From Strigomonas culicis (Eukaryota; Euglenozoa; Kinetoplastea; Trypanosomatida; Trypanosomatidae), in contig AUXH01000164.1 in NCBI GenBank assembly GCA_000482145.1, positions 1 to 33,107 on the forward strand: a stretch of 33,107 nt of DNA. Direction: 5' to 3'. This document shows positions 17,050 to 25,619 of the stretch, piece by piece; the stretch's first letter is position 1; every line of letters starts with the position of its first letter. The translations under genes and the position numbers were made by a program. The notes under the pieces are model-generated. The model saw only the letters and a program-made list of their open reading frames with translations, had not been told where the DNA came from and did not search any database.

Positions 17050-17526
17050 ATGCTCCGTCGTACTTTCTGTACCCGTATGAATAGGGGGCACCTGACCCCG
17101 ACGCCGTCCAAGTACTCGGACCGTCCCGGCATGTGGGGGCCCGGCGCCGGCCCTGTGAAGGACACCCTTGCCCGCCGCACACTCTTCTACCGCATGCTAG
17201 TCATGAACAAGATAGGGCGACTCACGAAGCCATTCCGCACAAACCGGGCACGATGGGTCTGGCGCAAGACGCAGCTGCAGTTGTGGAAGACGTTTGTCAT
17301 GTCGATGGTCTTCATCTGCGTCGTGCTCTTCGGCAACATTTGGCTGTCCTTCGTGTATCACGCGTATAGTGTAGGGCCGACCACGCCTGTTCTCGAGCGT
17401 AAGGTGCGCGAGCACCGTGTCTCGAAGCAAATTATGCAGATGGTCCGTGAGCGCGAGAGGGGTATGTCGCAGGAGGAGGACTTGGAGATTGCGCGTAAGA
17501 ACATTGAATCGCAGAAGACTCACTAA
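17050..17526 (+). CDS. Small single-helix protein, probably mitochondrial
   Basis: 158 residues, basic, not recognised as a named family. The N-terminus MLRRTFCTRMNR is short, basic and free of acidic residues, like a mitochondrial presequence. A strongly hydrophobic helix at about 80-106 is the only membrane span. The flanking region before it (about 40-80) is rich in Arg/Lys and aromatic residues, and a charged, probably helical C-terminal tail (about 115-158) contains MVRERERGMSQEEDLEIARK. Basic N-side plus one span plus charged tail is the shape of many accessory subunits of respiratory complexes or ATP synthase in kinetoplastids, but this is only resemblance. The start is fixed by the short leader after the acceptor. 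Codon use looks like a real gene: strong GC at third positions compared with the A/T-rich flanks. Confidence 0.75.
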   Translation: MLRRTFCTRMNRGHLTPTPSKYSDRPGMWGPGAGPVKDTLARRTLFYRMLVMNKIGRLTKPFRTNRARWVWRKTQLQLWKTFVMSMVFICVVLFGNIWLSFVYHAYSVGPTTPVLERKVREHRVSKQIMQMVRERERGMSQEEDLEIARKNIESQKTH

Positions 17527-18216
17527 ATAATGATGCGTGTATGAGCCAACTACCGAGTAACATGTTTACGCACACACACACGCGCGCATGCACATGGACG
17601 TGCCTTTTCCTACTTTTTTTTTCCTCTAAATATAAATATGATGATCATTCACATACAACTACTGCACACACATAATAATGCTTTTTGTTGGTATACTAAG
17701 TTCTCTTTCGTTTTTTCTTCTTCTCCCTTTTCTTACATTAAAAACGTAAATAATGATGAAAAAAAAAACTGACATAATTCATCAAATCAGAATACATGAA
17801 AAAAGAAAGGAGAGAGAGGGAGAGGGAGAGAGGGATCATAACAACAACGAGATGATAACAATAATAATAATAATAATAAATGTAGAAAAATACTTAGGCA
17901 ATAAGTGTATTCGAATCTATACGCTCATAAAGTGCTTTCTTTCTGCAATCTCTTTGTTTTAATTTATAGTAGTATTTTTGTTCGGTTTCTTCCTTTTTTG
18001 TGAAACTTCTTCTCAAGACTGTTTACATATATCAATCTACCAAAAGACAATACTTAATACAGTTAAAACCACTCTTATTTACCGTAACACCACGTTCGAT
18101 CTACTTTTTATTGTCTTTTTTCTTGGATTACCTCTTGATAAACAATGCATACATCAACAGATTCTTCTTTGTATTTACTGATGCATTCACCTCCCTTTCT
18201 TGGCTCTCTATATTAG
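17527..18216 (+). promoter_or_regulatory. Long A/T-rich spacer with several repeats; acceptor AG at 18215-18216
   Basis: The stretch from 17527 holds a CA/CG-alternating run (17569-17590), a GA-rich patch (about 17805-17834), an AAT repeat (about 17859-17880) and T-rich tracts. The tract CACCTCCCTTTCTTGGCTCTC (18187-18208) followed by AG at 18215-18216 is the best acceptor for the gene starting at 18364. Short open frames here are low-complexity and not supported as genes. Confidence 0.5.
17859..17880. repeat. (AAT)n trinucleotide repeat
   Basis: About seven consecutive ATA/AAT units in the spacer downstream of the small mitochondrial-type protein gene. Confidence 0.85.
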
Positions 18217-18222
18217 AATTTG

Positions 18223-18225
<3 letters not shown>

Positions 18226-18270
<45 letters not shown>
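18226..18270. repeat. (AC)22 microsatellite in predicted 5' leader
   Basis: A 45-base uninterrupted AC run, then a short AT run, lying between the likely acceptor AG (18215-18216) and the ATG at 18364. It therefore appears to be transcribed. It is open in the downstream frame and would add a His-Thr run if an upstream non-ATG start were used. Confidence 0.92.
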
Positions 18271-18274
<4 letters not shown>

Positions 18275-18363
18275 TATATATACTGCCTGTTCCTTGCCTG
18301 GCATTCCCATCGGAATACCGTTGTCTCCCTGTACACCCCATTCTACCTGGAAGCAGCTCATTG

Positions 18364-21099
18364 ATGACGCTCTTAGAGGACTTGGAACCTCTTGCTGTTT
18401 TCATTTGCGATACAGCGGATGGTAAGAACACGGTGCCATTGGAGGATGTTTCCAATAAAGCACAGACACTCATAGAGGAGCTGAACAAGCTACAGCGCGA
18501 GCAGCACTGCATTCCCATTCGAGAGTGCGTCACTCTCCTCGAGATGGCGCAGCGCATGTGGAATGGCATGGCGCTGCACGCTTGGGCCGCGGAGCTCGGC
18601 CCCCTACGCTCGCGTCTCAAGTACGTTGTCACACATCTCTATTTGCTCGGCAACCATTATTTCGCCCCTGCAAAGGTCAGATCACAGTACTTTATGAATC
18701 ACTTCATGGAGTCTGAAAAGTGCATCATTATGTGCTTGAAGACGGCCAAGTCACTGTCACAGCATCAGGAAGCGCAGCTGGCGACGCGCGTTCTCTCTTA
18801 TGCCTTCGCTATCATGGATTTATTTGGTGCCCCTGTTCATACCAGTAAGCTGACGACCTTGCGGATCGAGACATGTTTTGCTCAGCTCTCTCTCGCATGG
18901 GACACTGCGGACACGGAGAGCGTCGTGCGCACCGCCTCGCAGCTGGAGAAGCTCGTCGCGCAGAGCATATCGTACAAGGAAGCACTTTTACAGTTTATTT
19001 TTTCGGCCGCCGAGAACGCGACGACCGAGCAGGCCGCTGCACTTCGTGCGCTGCTGGAGATATCACTGCGCCTGCAACAGCAGCGTGCCCCCGATTTATC
19101 GGCGAAGGAACTGTCCTTTTATGGCGTAACGCTGCTTCAGATGGCGAATGCCCTCATGAAAGCGCGCGAAGCCGCGACGGCACTCACGTACGCGGAGGAG
19201 GCCGCGCAGGCACTAGACTCACTGGAGCCCTTGATCGCGCAGATCAAGGCGCACCTGCAGCTACAACACACGGACACGGCGGCCGCTCTCTTCGAAAAGG
19301 TTGCCTCAAACTCTTCGCTTTCGTTTGAGGAAGTGTTGGGTCTGGCCACCTTCCTCGCAGAAATGGATTCGAGCTTGCTCGTTCATATCATGGAGCCGTG
19401 TCGTCGGCGGCTGCAGCTGGCGATGGAGGCCTCCGTGTCCTGTGCGACTTCCCAGACCCTCGATGAGGGCGATAAGTTCGAGAGCGTCACAAAGCCTCCG
19501 CTTTTTCAATATGCTTCTTTTCTTTTGCACATAAAGACAGAGCCGGCGATCGTTGAGCTGCTTGATTGCCTAAGTCACTACCCATGCGACGATCTGTTCG
19601 TGCGCTTTTTTTTCTTGTCACTCTGGAGTGTGGGGTATGAGGACAGCATCGGCCTGGATACACGCACCCGCGCCTTGTACTTGGCGCTTCAGTTCAGGTC
19701 CGGTGTGTCACACGAGGAGGTGGAGGGCCTGCTCACTTCACTCACCTCCTTGGCACTGAAGCAGTTTGCAACGCACCACGACGTGCAGACGCTTCAAAAC
19801 TGCCTGGAGCCCTTTCGTGTGATGGCGACGGACGAGCTAGGCTTTTACGCCATGGCTAGCCGGTGCCAGCTGTCGCTTCTCGTGGAGCCGGAGGAGGAGG
19901 CGCTCGGTGTGGTGCGTCTGTGGTGTGACCGCTTTGGAACGAGCGAGGCGATGCCCAGCACGTGCGGACAGCTGCTACACACCCTTCTGGAGCAGGGGAG
20001 GAATGACCTGGCTGGCGCCGTTGCCCAGCTTTTCGTGGAGCGTAAGGTACCATTCGACGATGCGGCGACACTTGACGTGCTGCACGTGTGCGCGCTCACG
20101 GCTTTAGCCCATCGTTCACAGCAACAGAATCTGGCCCTCTACGTGTGTGCGCAGGCGGGCCCCCTCCTTGAAGCGCACGCGGCGGACTCTGCCGTCGATT
20201 TCGAATGGTGGTGTCGCTTCCTCTGGCAGATTGGAGACCATCTGAGCGAGTCTGACGCACCATCATCGGTTCGCATCACAATGCAAGGCATTCACATTTT
20301 TAAGAACGTTGTGCAAACTGCAGATCATCGCGAGTTACTGCTTAATCGCATCCTCTACGTTATGCGCAGCGAATTCGACTCTTTTCTCAACCAGGAGCCC
20401 CTTCTCTCTGTGGAGACGGTCTCGCAGCTCCTCCTCCTTGCACCGGAGGTGGGAGCCGCCTCCAGTGCGTCGGATCCGTCCGCCCTTGTACTGGCGGCCA
20501 CAGAGGAGTCCCTTCGGAAAAATGGCGCGGACGGCCACTGCCCCTACGCCGTGGAAGAGCTTGACCGTCTCAAGGTGGACGCGTGCGACCTCGAGCGGAT
20601 GGCCGCTGTCTGCCTGAGGGTCGGTCTGGAGACAGGCAGCGCGGCGTGGCGAGGTTACGCAGCTAGCGTCGAGCAACTCGCCATCACCTTATGCGCCGCG
20701 AACGTTTCGGCAAAGGAGGGTTGTGACCCAGCCGGAGTTGCGCATGTGATGTTCATGTACTACAAGTGCTATCAGATGATGGAGAGCGAAGCGGAGAAGA
20801 TGCAGCTCATGCGCGCTTGCTGCAGGTTCGCTAGCCGCGTGGCGCAAGAGGGAGCGCGCGCGACCGCTTTCCAGGAGAAGGAACCCTCACCCACCGGGGA
20901 GCAAGACAAGCAGGTATTGGAGTACTTGTGCGTCGAAAGCTGGAACGTCGCCGTGAAGAAAAACGCCATGCACCGCTCGCAGGAGGTGAAAGATTGGATG
21001 GCGCTATCCCTTGATTTCAGCCGCTTTCTCTCCGACGACAACGTGACAAAGCTCACGGTTGAAGACTTTGCGACTTCGATGCCCATCCTGACAGATTAA
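18364..21099 (+). CDS. Helical repeat protein, candidate SPO22/ZIP4/TEX11 meiotic factor
   Basis: A 911-residue, almost wholly alpha-helical protein. The ATG at 18364 is chosen because the frame upstream is only the AC repeat plus presumed leader. Leu/Ala-rich helix pairs of TPR-like spacing cover most of its length. No membrane span, zinc motif or nucleotide site is visible. Near the C-terminus (about 852-890) the segment VESWNVAVKKNAMHR followed by a helix with WMALSLDFSRFL resembles the A-W-N-x-A ... W-x-x-L-A-L pattern I associate with the SPO22/ZIP4/TEX11 family. That family consists of long TPR scaffolds of meiotic recombination (the ZMM group). If correct, the protein would act in the nucleus with the crossover machinery. 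The alternative is a generic TPR-like scaffold or proteasome/COP9-type helical protein. The family call is a recollection of pattern, not an alignment. Confidence 0.75.
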   Translation: MTLLEDLEPLAVFICDTADGKNTVPLEDVSNKAQTLIEELNKLQREQHCIPIRECVTLLEMAQRMWNGMALHAWAAELGPLRSRLKYVVTHLYLLGNHYFAPAKVRSQYFMNHFMESEKCIIMCLKTAKSLSQHQEAQLATRVLSYAFAIMDLFGAPVHTSKLTTLRIETCFAQLSLAWDTADTESVVRTASQLEKLVAQSISYKEALLQFIFSAAENATTEQAAALRALLEISLRLQQQRAPDLSAKELSFYGVTLLQMANALMKAREAATALTYAEEAAQALDSLEPLIAQIKAHLQLQHTDTAAALFEKVASNSSLSFEEVLGLATFLAEMDSSLLVHIMEPCRRRLQLAMEASVSCATSQTLDEGDKFESVTKPPLFQYASFLLHIKTEPAIVELLDCLSHYPCDDLFVRFFFLSLWSVGYEDSIGLDTRTRALYLALQFRSGVSHEEVEGLLTSLTSLALKQFATHHDVQTLQNCLEPFRVMATDELGFYAMASRCQLSLLVEPEEEALGVVRLWCDRFGTSEAMPSTCGQLLHTLLEQGRNDLAGAVAQLFVERKVPFDDAATLDVLHVCALTALAHRSQQQNLALYVCAQAGPLLEAHAADSAVDFEWWCRFLWQIGDHLSESDAPSSVRITMQGIHIFKNVVQTADHRELLLNRILYVMRSEFDSFLNQEPLLSVETVSQLLLLAPEVGAASSASDPSALVLAATEESLRKNGADGHCPYAVEELDRLKVDACDLERMAAVCLRVGLETGSAAWRGYAASVEQLAITLCAANVSAKEGCDPAGVAHVMFMYYKCYQMMESEAEKMQLMRACCRFASRVAQEGARATAFQEKEPSPTGEQDKQVLEYLCVESWNVAVKKNAMHRSQEVKDWMALSLDFSRFLSDDNVTKLTVEDFATSMPILTD

Positions 21100-21327
21100 A
21101 CAGTCTCCGTTTCCTACATGTTTTATGTTTTTTTTTCCATATTCTAAATAATCCCATTTCACATTCATACACCTGCTGTACTATCCTCACTTGTGTTCTC
21201 GTACTGCGTTTTCTCTGCTCATGCTATAGTGTGTCCTCGGTTGCTTCTTTGCGGCCCTTGTTGCCTGCTGCATCCGCCGTATGTCCCAGAAACAGTAACA
21301 AATGAGAATTTATTCGTAACACGCATC

Positions 21328-21389
21328 TGCTTGTTTCCTCCTTTTCTCTCCTTTCACCCCTTTTCTTATTTCTTTCGGGACGCATGCAG
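21328..21389 (+). promoter_or_regulatory. Polypyrimidine tract and acceptor AG, spacer 21100-21418
   Basis: A long C/T tract (21331-21376) is followed by GGGACGCATGCAG with AG at 21388-21389, about 29 bases before the ATG at 21419. The rest of the spacer is T-rich presumed 3' UTR. No other feature is seen. Confidence 0.65.
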
Positions 21390-21418
21390 AAAGAAATCAA
21401 CGCAATGCACAACAAGGT

Positions 21419-22483
21419 ATGACGAAAAAAAAGAATAGTATAAATACCATCGATGAATCGACGCCTGTTTCTGGAGTGGATGAAGCTGTAGCCTCCTCCT
21501 TGATGAACGAGTGGGATGCGTCTCACGACAAGCAGTGTGCCACTGGACCAGGCAAACACCCGTGGCGGCCTCATGTGCGCGCACCCAGCACCGGTGAGAA
21601 GGCTGAAGCAGTCGGATGCGAGCGGTACGATATCGCTGGGACGGAGCGCGTCAACGAACTCGTCCTGCGGCACTGCTGCGGCCGCAAGTCGGAGCGGGCC
21701 GGCCCGTCCGCCTCCGCCTTCTCACGAGTCGGACCCAGCGCGAAAGGGGGCGCACCCCTTTTTGCGGTCGACAAGTACTGCTTCCAGTTCGTCAAGAACA
21801 TTGTGCATCCGCTGCACAACTACTTGCAGCTGCATGCGTCGCACCATAATGCGGATGAGATTCAAGTGATGCTCATGCCACGCCAGGGCCCCATCGCCGC
21901 TGCAGAGAGGGCCTACCGCCGGGGAAGCAGCGCCGCCGCGTCGCGGAAGCGTGCGCGCGAGGATGTGTTGGATACCACTGCCCTTCGCCATTGCTACGTT
22001 GCAACAAACAAGGAAACACTGACGGAGGAGGCACTAGCGTCCGCGATCGCCGGCTGGGGCAGCCCAGGCGTGTTTCAGATCGACGGTTTCACACTGGTTC
22101 GCGGTGCGGCAGGTCGACACGCAGAAGTGAAACTTTTGGAGTTTCTGGTGGAAGAGATCCTGTCGCTGCCCCCATCGTCGCAGACACCGCACTTCCTCGA
22201 ACGTCTACCAACGGAAGAGAGGGTCCTTGTCGTGGGTGAGCGTTTTCCATGCGTTGCCTGCCGTGTGATGGCGGTGCCTTACGAGGGGTATGCTCAGCTC
22301 CTTCCCTCGCATGGACACTTTTATGTATCTACGGTTCTCACCGAGATGGCTCACGCTTGCACCAGCTCCAATGGTGCTACTCGTCGAGGGAAGGACACTG
22401 AAAAGGCCGCTCGTTGTTTGGCTTCGCCGGCTGCTGTGCACACTCAACTGTTGGGGAAGAAGGGTCGAGTTCTTCTAAAATGA
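21419..22483 (+). CDS. CDA-fold deaminase, LmjF365940-like
   Basis: 354 residues. The C-terminal half carries both signatures of the zinc-dependent cytidine-deaminase fold: RHAEVKLL with H234-A-E236 (zinc ligand and proton-shuttling Glu) and FPCVACR with P277-C278-x-x-C281 (the other zinc ligands). They are separated by a helix and an intervening strand VLVVGERF, the order expected for the fold. A strand HFYVSTVL follows at about 300. A kinetoplastid-containing subgroup, named after the Leishmania gene LmjF36.5940, was described in surveys that trace several eukaryotic deaminases to bacterial origins; this protein fits its description by motif and host. The N-terminal ~110 residues are low in recognisable structure, and a basic patch SRKRARED at 175-182 could be a nuclear signal. 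Substrate (free nucleoside, tRNA, mRNA or DNA) is unknown. Neighbours give no functional hint. Confidence 0.78.
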   Translation: MTKKKNSINTIDESTPVSGVDEAVASSLMNEWDASHDKQCATGPGKHPWRPHVRAPSTGEKAEAVGCERYDIAGTERVNELVLRHCCGRKSERAGPSASAFSRVGPSAKGGAPLFAVDKYCFQFVKNIVHPLHNYLQLHASHHNADEIQVMLMPRQGPIAAAERAYRRGSSAAASRKRAREDVLDTTALRHCYVATNKETLTEEALASAIAGWGSPGVFQIDGFTLVRGAAGRHAEVKLLEFLVEEILSLPPSSQTPHFLERLPTEERVLVVGERFPCVACRVMAVPYEGYAQLLPSHGHFYVSTVLTEMAHACTSSNGATRRGKDTEKAARCLASPAAVHTQLLGKKGRVLLK

Positions 22484-22635
22484 AATTGTATACTAAAACA
22501 GGTTAGTGAGACACGAGGAAGACGTGGGAAGTGCCAGAAAACTATTTCAAGGTTTATTATTATTCGTGTGGTTGCCATTGGTTGTTGCGTCTGCATTTAC
22601 GCCTTGCTACGTATTCCCCTTGCTTATACTACTCT

Positions 22636-22701
22636 TCGCCCCCTTCTCACTTCCGTTTACATATCGATTCATCGCTCGTTTTCTTCCCCCTTTCTCGTGA
22701 G
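22636..22701 (+). promoter_or_regulatory. Polypyrimidine tract and acceptor AG for the Spinster-like gene
   Basis: C/T-rich sequence from about 22636, culminating at 22679-22696, is followed by GTGAG with AG at 22700-22701. The leader would be about 37 bases to the ATG at 22739. The 255-base spacer shows nothing else. Confidence 0.6.
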
Positions 22702-22738
22702 CTACAAGTAGAAAGCACCGCGCAGCTTCGTTGCGCCA

Positions 22739-24289
22739 ATGACTCTCGTGGTGAGGGAACTCATTGAAAACGAAGAAGAACAGAATTTGCTTTCAGGGGA
22801 AGTTAGCTCAATACCTATCGCTTCTGACTCCTTGTCTTCCTCCGCCATGCAAGAGAGGCGTAAGTCTTTTGTCGTGTTCCTTTTACTGACCGCAATAAAC
22901 TTCTTGATTTACTTTGATAGAGGCGTGCTCTCCGGCTCCCTCACTAGCGTCCGCGATGACGTTCGTATACGCAGTGACCAGGCTACGTTGTCCGCCCGGC
23001 AGGCAGGATTTCTTGCGTCCGTCTTTATGGTTGGCTTCATGGTTGCCTGTCCGCTTTTCGCAGCACTCGGCGGCACCTTTCCGAGTCGCTACATTATGCT
23101 CTTTGGCATGTGTGTGTGGTGCTGTGCTTGCGTTGGCACGGCCTTGTCGCCTTCGTACCGTATCCTGCTGGGGTGCCGGGCGCTCGTCGGCATTGGTGAG
23201 GCGGCCTTCGTAGGTTTTAGTCTAACGATTGTGGATAACATTGTACCGCCGGGCAAGCGGACGCTGTGGATCGGCTGGTTTTATGCGATGCTTCCCGTTG
23301 GCACTGCGTGTGGCGTGAGCGCCAGTGCGGTCCTCTGCGCGCGGCGAGGCCCTGGGTGGCCCTCGTCGTGGCGGACGTGCTTTTTTGCTGAAGTTCTTCT
23401 GGCCGTGCCGTTTGTCGTTTCTCTGGCGTGGATTCCCCCCTCGTATGAAGGAACCCAACGGAGCAGCAGTACAGCTGCCTACGCGTCCATGCGTGTGGCC
23501 GTCAAGAGCCTGTTTCTTTCTGCTAGGTATCTTCTCGTCGTGTTGGGGCTTGCCGCTTACTGTTTTGCGATCGGGGGCGTCTCGGTGTGGGCGATTCCTA
23601 TGCTCTCTCAAGGCCCTCTTCACTTTAGTGCTGCGTCGGCAGCGGTCATTGTGGGGTCTGTTTCAGCCGTGTGCGGTATTGTGGGCACGGTGGTCGGTGG
23701 GGCTGTAGTGGACGCGTACGGGGGTAGCAGCGGGGTAAGGGGTGCGTGCACCTGCCTTCTCTTCTCGGCTGTCATGATGCTCATCGGCGTGCCCGCCGGT
23801 CTTGTGGCGCTGTCAACGGCGAGTCACAGCTTTTTTTTTTCTCATTTTGCGCTTTCCCTCTTCATGCTTTTTTCCACAACGGCACCTGTCAATGCTTGCA
23901 TCCTTACTGTTGTCGCGCCGGAGTTACGACCCTACGCCGTGAGCTTTTCCGTTTTTGTCATCCACCTTTTGGGCGACTTTCCTTCTCCTACCATTGTGGG
24001 GTACCTCTCGGATCACTTCGGGAGGAGGTGTGCCGCGTGCCGATCCGCCCACTGCTGCGCGCATGGCGGTGCTCAGCGGTGCACTTGGCTTCCCAAGGGA
24101 GAGGGTCACGGTGTCTGTGTGGAGGAGCTCCAACTTCCGCACGCACTCTCGCTTGTCTTTTCGGTTGCCTTTCTAGCTGTTCCGCTGTGGTTTGCCGGAC
24201 TTTGCGTTATCCGGCGTGAGACGCGCACCGCTGAGAGAGGAGAGCACCGGAACGATTCGTCGGAACACTCTTCAGCCGCAGAAAGCTAG
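22739..24289 (+). CDS. Spinster (SPNS)-type MFS transporter
   Basis: A 516-residue major facilitator protein with about 12 hydrophobic spans after a ~44-residue acidic cytosolic N-terminus. The first span ends in NFLIYFDRGVLSGSL, matching the N-Y-x-D-R-x-x-x-A-G-x-L signature of Spinster proteins. RALVGIGEAAFVG (about 147-159) matches the R-G-L-V-G-x-G-E-A motif, followed by FYAMLPVGTACG as in the family's F-Y-x-A-I-P-V-G. Near the end, HLLGDFPSPTIVGYLSD matches the H-x-L-G-D-x-x-S-P-x-x-x-G motif. Spinster proteins move sphingolipids and lysophospholipids across lysosomal or plasma membranes, often proton-coupled. Trypanosomatid substrate and location are unknown. A Cys/His-rich loop (about 431-460) between the last two spans has no counterpart I recall. 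The C-terminal tail is Ser/His/Glu-rich. The start ATG gives the acidic N-terminus; no signal peptide is needed. Confidence 0.87.
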   Translation: MTLVVRELIENEEEQNLLSGEVSSIPIASDSLSSSAMQERRKSFVVFLLLTAINFLIYFDRGVLSGSLTSVRDDVRIRSDQATLSARQAGFLASVFMVGFMVACPLFAALGGTFPSRYIMLFGMCVWCCACVGTALSPSYRILLGCRALVGIGEAAFVGFSLTIVDNIVPPGKRTLWIGWFYAMLPVGTACGVSASAVLCARRGPGWPSSWRTCFFAEVLLAVPFVVSLAWIPPSYEGTQRSSSTAAYASMRVAVKSLFLSARYLLVVLGLAAYCFAIGGVSVWAIPMLSQGPLHFSAASAAVIVGSVSAVCGIVGTVVGGAVVDAYGGSSGVRGACTCLLFSAVMMLIGVPAGLVALSTASHSFFFSHFALSLFMLFSTTAPVNACILTVVAPELRPYAVSFSVFVIHLLGDFPSPTIVGYLSDHFGRRCAACRSAHCCAHGGAQRCTWLPKGEGHGVCVEELQLPHALSLVFSVAFLAVPLWFAGLCVIRRETRTAERGEHRNDSSEHSSAAES

Positions 24290-24416
24290 CGGATTCCTTC
24301 CCCCCCCTCCAATATATACCTTAGTTTTGAGACAGCGTACAAACAAACAACAGTTACTGTACTATTATTATTGTTATTATTGTTATCCTTTACAGGATGT
24401 GAATCTCTTAATAAGG

Positions 24417-24498
24417 TTACTTTTCTTTTTACGTGCTTCTTTCTTTTCTTTCTTTCCCATTTACCCTCTCACTCTCTCTCTTCTATATATACATACAG
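24417..24498 (+). promoter_or_regulatory. Polypyrimidine tract and acceptor AG for the RRM-like gene
   Basis: A long pyrimidine tract (about 24418-24484) is followed by TATATACATACAG with AG at 24497-24498, 31 bases before the ATG at 24530. A TTA/TTG-type repeat lies at about 24362-24387 earlier in this 240-base spacer. Confidence 0.65.
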
Positions 24499-24529
24499 CC
24501 TCAAGTGAGAACGCTTCGCGGAGCTTCAG

Positions 24530-25465
24530 ATGGGTGAAGCTAATGTTTTGTACATTTTCGTAGACGAGGACGGTGGGTCCGTCGTGAGCCGTGAAGACGT
24601 CAAGGAGTGGCTCTCTCTTGTAGACGAGGTGGTCCAAATAAAGGTGCAGTACGATGCGACGGAAAAGAAGAACTGCTTTTTTGTTCAGCTGAAGCATGCC
24701 ACAGCGGCGGAGCAGTGCTTTTGCTATCTGTCCAATACAAAACTGAAGGGTTGTTTGATTGATGTGCGGTCACCTGTGTACAAGCGCCGCACTGATGACG
24801 CGCCTACGGAAGATAGTAGTAGCGCTCCTAGTGCGACGAAAAAGGTTAGAACAGAGGGGGAAAGTGCCGGCAGCCCTGTGGTGATGTCGGTAGAGTTACC
24901 TCATAATCTGGAGGTGCCAGCGGAGCTCTCCTTGGATGGCCCATTGGTAAGTCGACTACCGTTCATCATGGAGAGTGAGGATGGAAAAGATGTGGTGCAG
25001 AAACTTAGCCGTCTTCAGGAAAAATTGGTTCTTTTAAGGAAGCGCGCCAGCGATCTGGACGACACCACCACTGTGCCTGCTGCGCCCCTCCTTACTTCCG
25101 AGAGCACAGAGGAACAGGTTGGTGGTGTCAATGCAGTGCGTCAACAAGAGCTACTGCTTTTTCAGAACCAGCAGCCCTTCTCACATGAGGATTACACGAC
25201 TTCCTTCATTTTGGCCCATCTCACAAGAACCTTTGGACCGCTGTCGAGAGCCTTTCAAATCGATCTCCCTGGAAATAAGTTTCATCTGTTGGTCGAATTC
25301 TTTTTTTCCACCGATACAGAGCGCTTTGTTGATGCCAAAGAGCAGCCTCAGGATCGTGGAGTTCTCTCTTACGAGTGGTCTTCTGTTGACGGACGACGAT
25401 TCACTCTGCCGAGGCACAACCACTCCACACTTAAGAGACGTGCGGTGGACGTGCTGCGCGGATGA
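24530..25465 (+). CDS. Putative RNA-binding (RRM-like) protein
   Basis: 311 residues with no firm family match. The N-terminal ~85 residues have the strand-helix-strand-strand-helix-strand rhythm of an RNA recognition motif: NVLYIFVD strand, VVSREDVKEWLSLV helix, VVQIKVQYD strand, CFFVQLKH strand, AAEQCFCYL helix, GCLIDVRSP strand. The aromatic FVQL strand sits at the RNP1 position but lacks the full consensus. A charged Ser/Thr-rich linker (about 86-125), including a possible basic signal KRRTDD and KKVR, leads to a middle helical segment (about 160-185). A second alpha/beta segment at about 228-275 (FILAHLTRTFGPLSRAFQI, FHLLVEFFFS) looks like another degenerate RRM. The ending is basic. Third-position GC is lower than in most neighbours. 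Function in RNA metabolism is inference. Confidence 0.6.
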   Translation: MGEANVLYIFVDEDGGSVVSREDVKEWLSLVDEVVQIKVQYDATEKKNCFFVQLKHATAAEQCFCYLSNTKLKGCLIDVRSPVYKRRTDDAPTEDSSSAPSATKKVRTEGESAGSPVVMSVELPHNLEVPAELSLDGPLVSRLPFIMESEDGKDVVQKLSRLQEKLVLLRKRASDLDDTTTVPAAPLLTSESTEEQVGGVNAVRQQELLLFQNQQPFSHEDYTTSFILAHLTRTFGPLSRAFQIDLPGNKFHLLVEFFFSTDTERFVDAKEQPQDRGVLSYEWSSVDGRRFTLPRHNHSTLKRRAVDVLRG

Positions 25466-25619
25466 AAAAATGCTTGGTAAAAGGACTTCGCTGCGCATGC
25501 ACTCATATGAATCCTCTTTTTTTGTTCTACATCCTTCTTGTTATGCTCCATGTAACAGAATTGTGTGCATTTTTTCCCCTTTTACTCGTATGATATGAAC
25601 ATGGTTTCTCTCCGTTCAC

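Noticed and set aside
17637..17775. snoRNA C-box-like ATGATGA sequences with a nearby CTGA
   Set aside because: The spacing and lack of a terminal stem do not fit a C/D snoRNA, and the region is low-complexity.
18220..18363. His-Thr repeat extension of the helical-repeat protein
   Set aside because: It is the translated AC microsatellite with no ATG start. The Met at 18364 begins the coding-type sequence.
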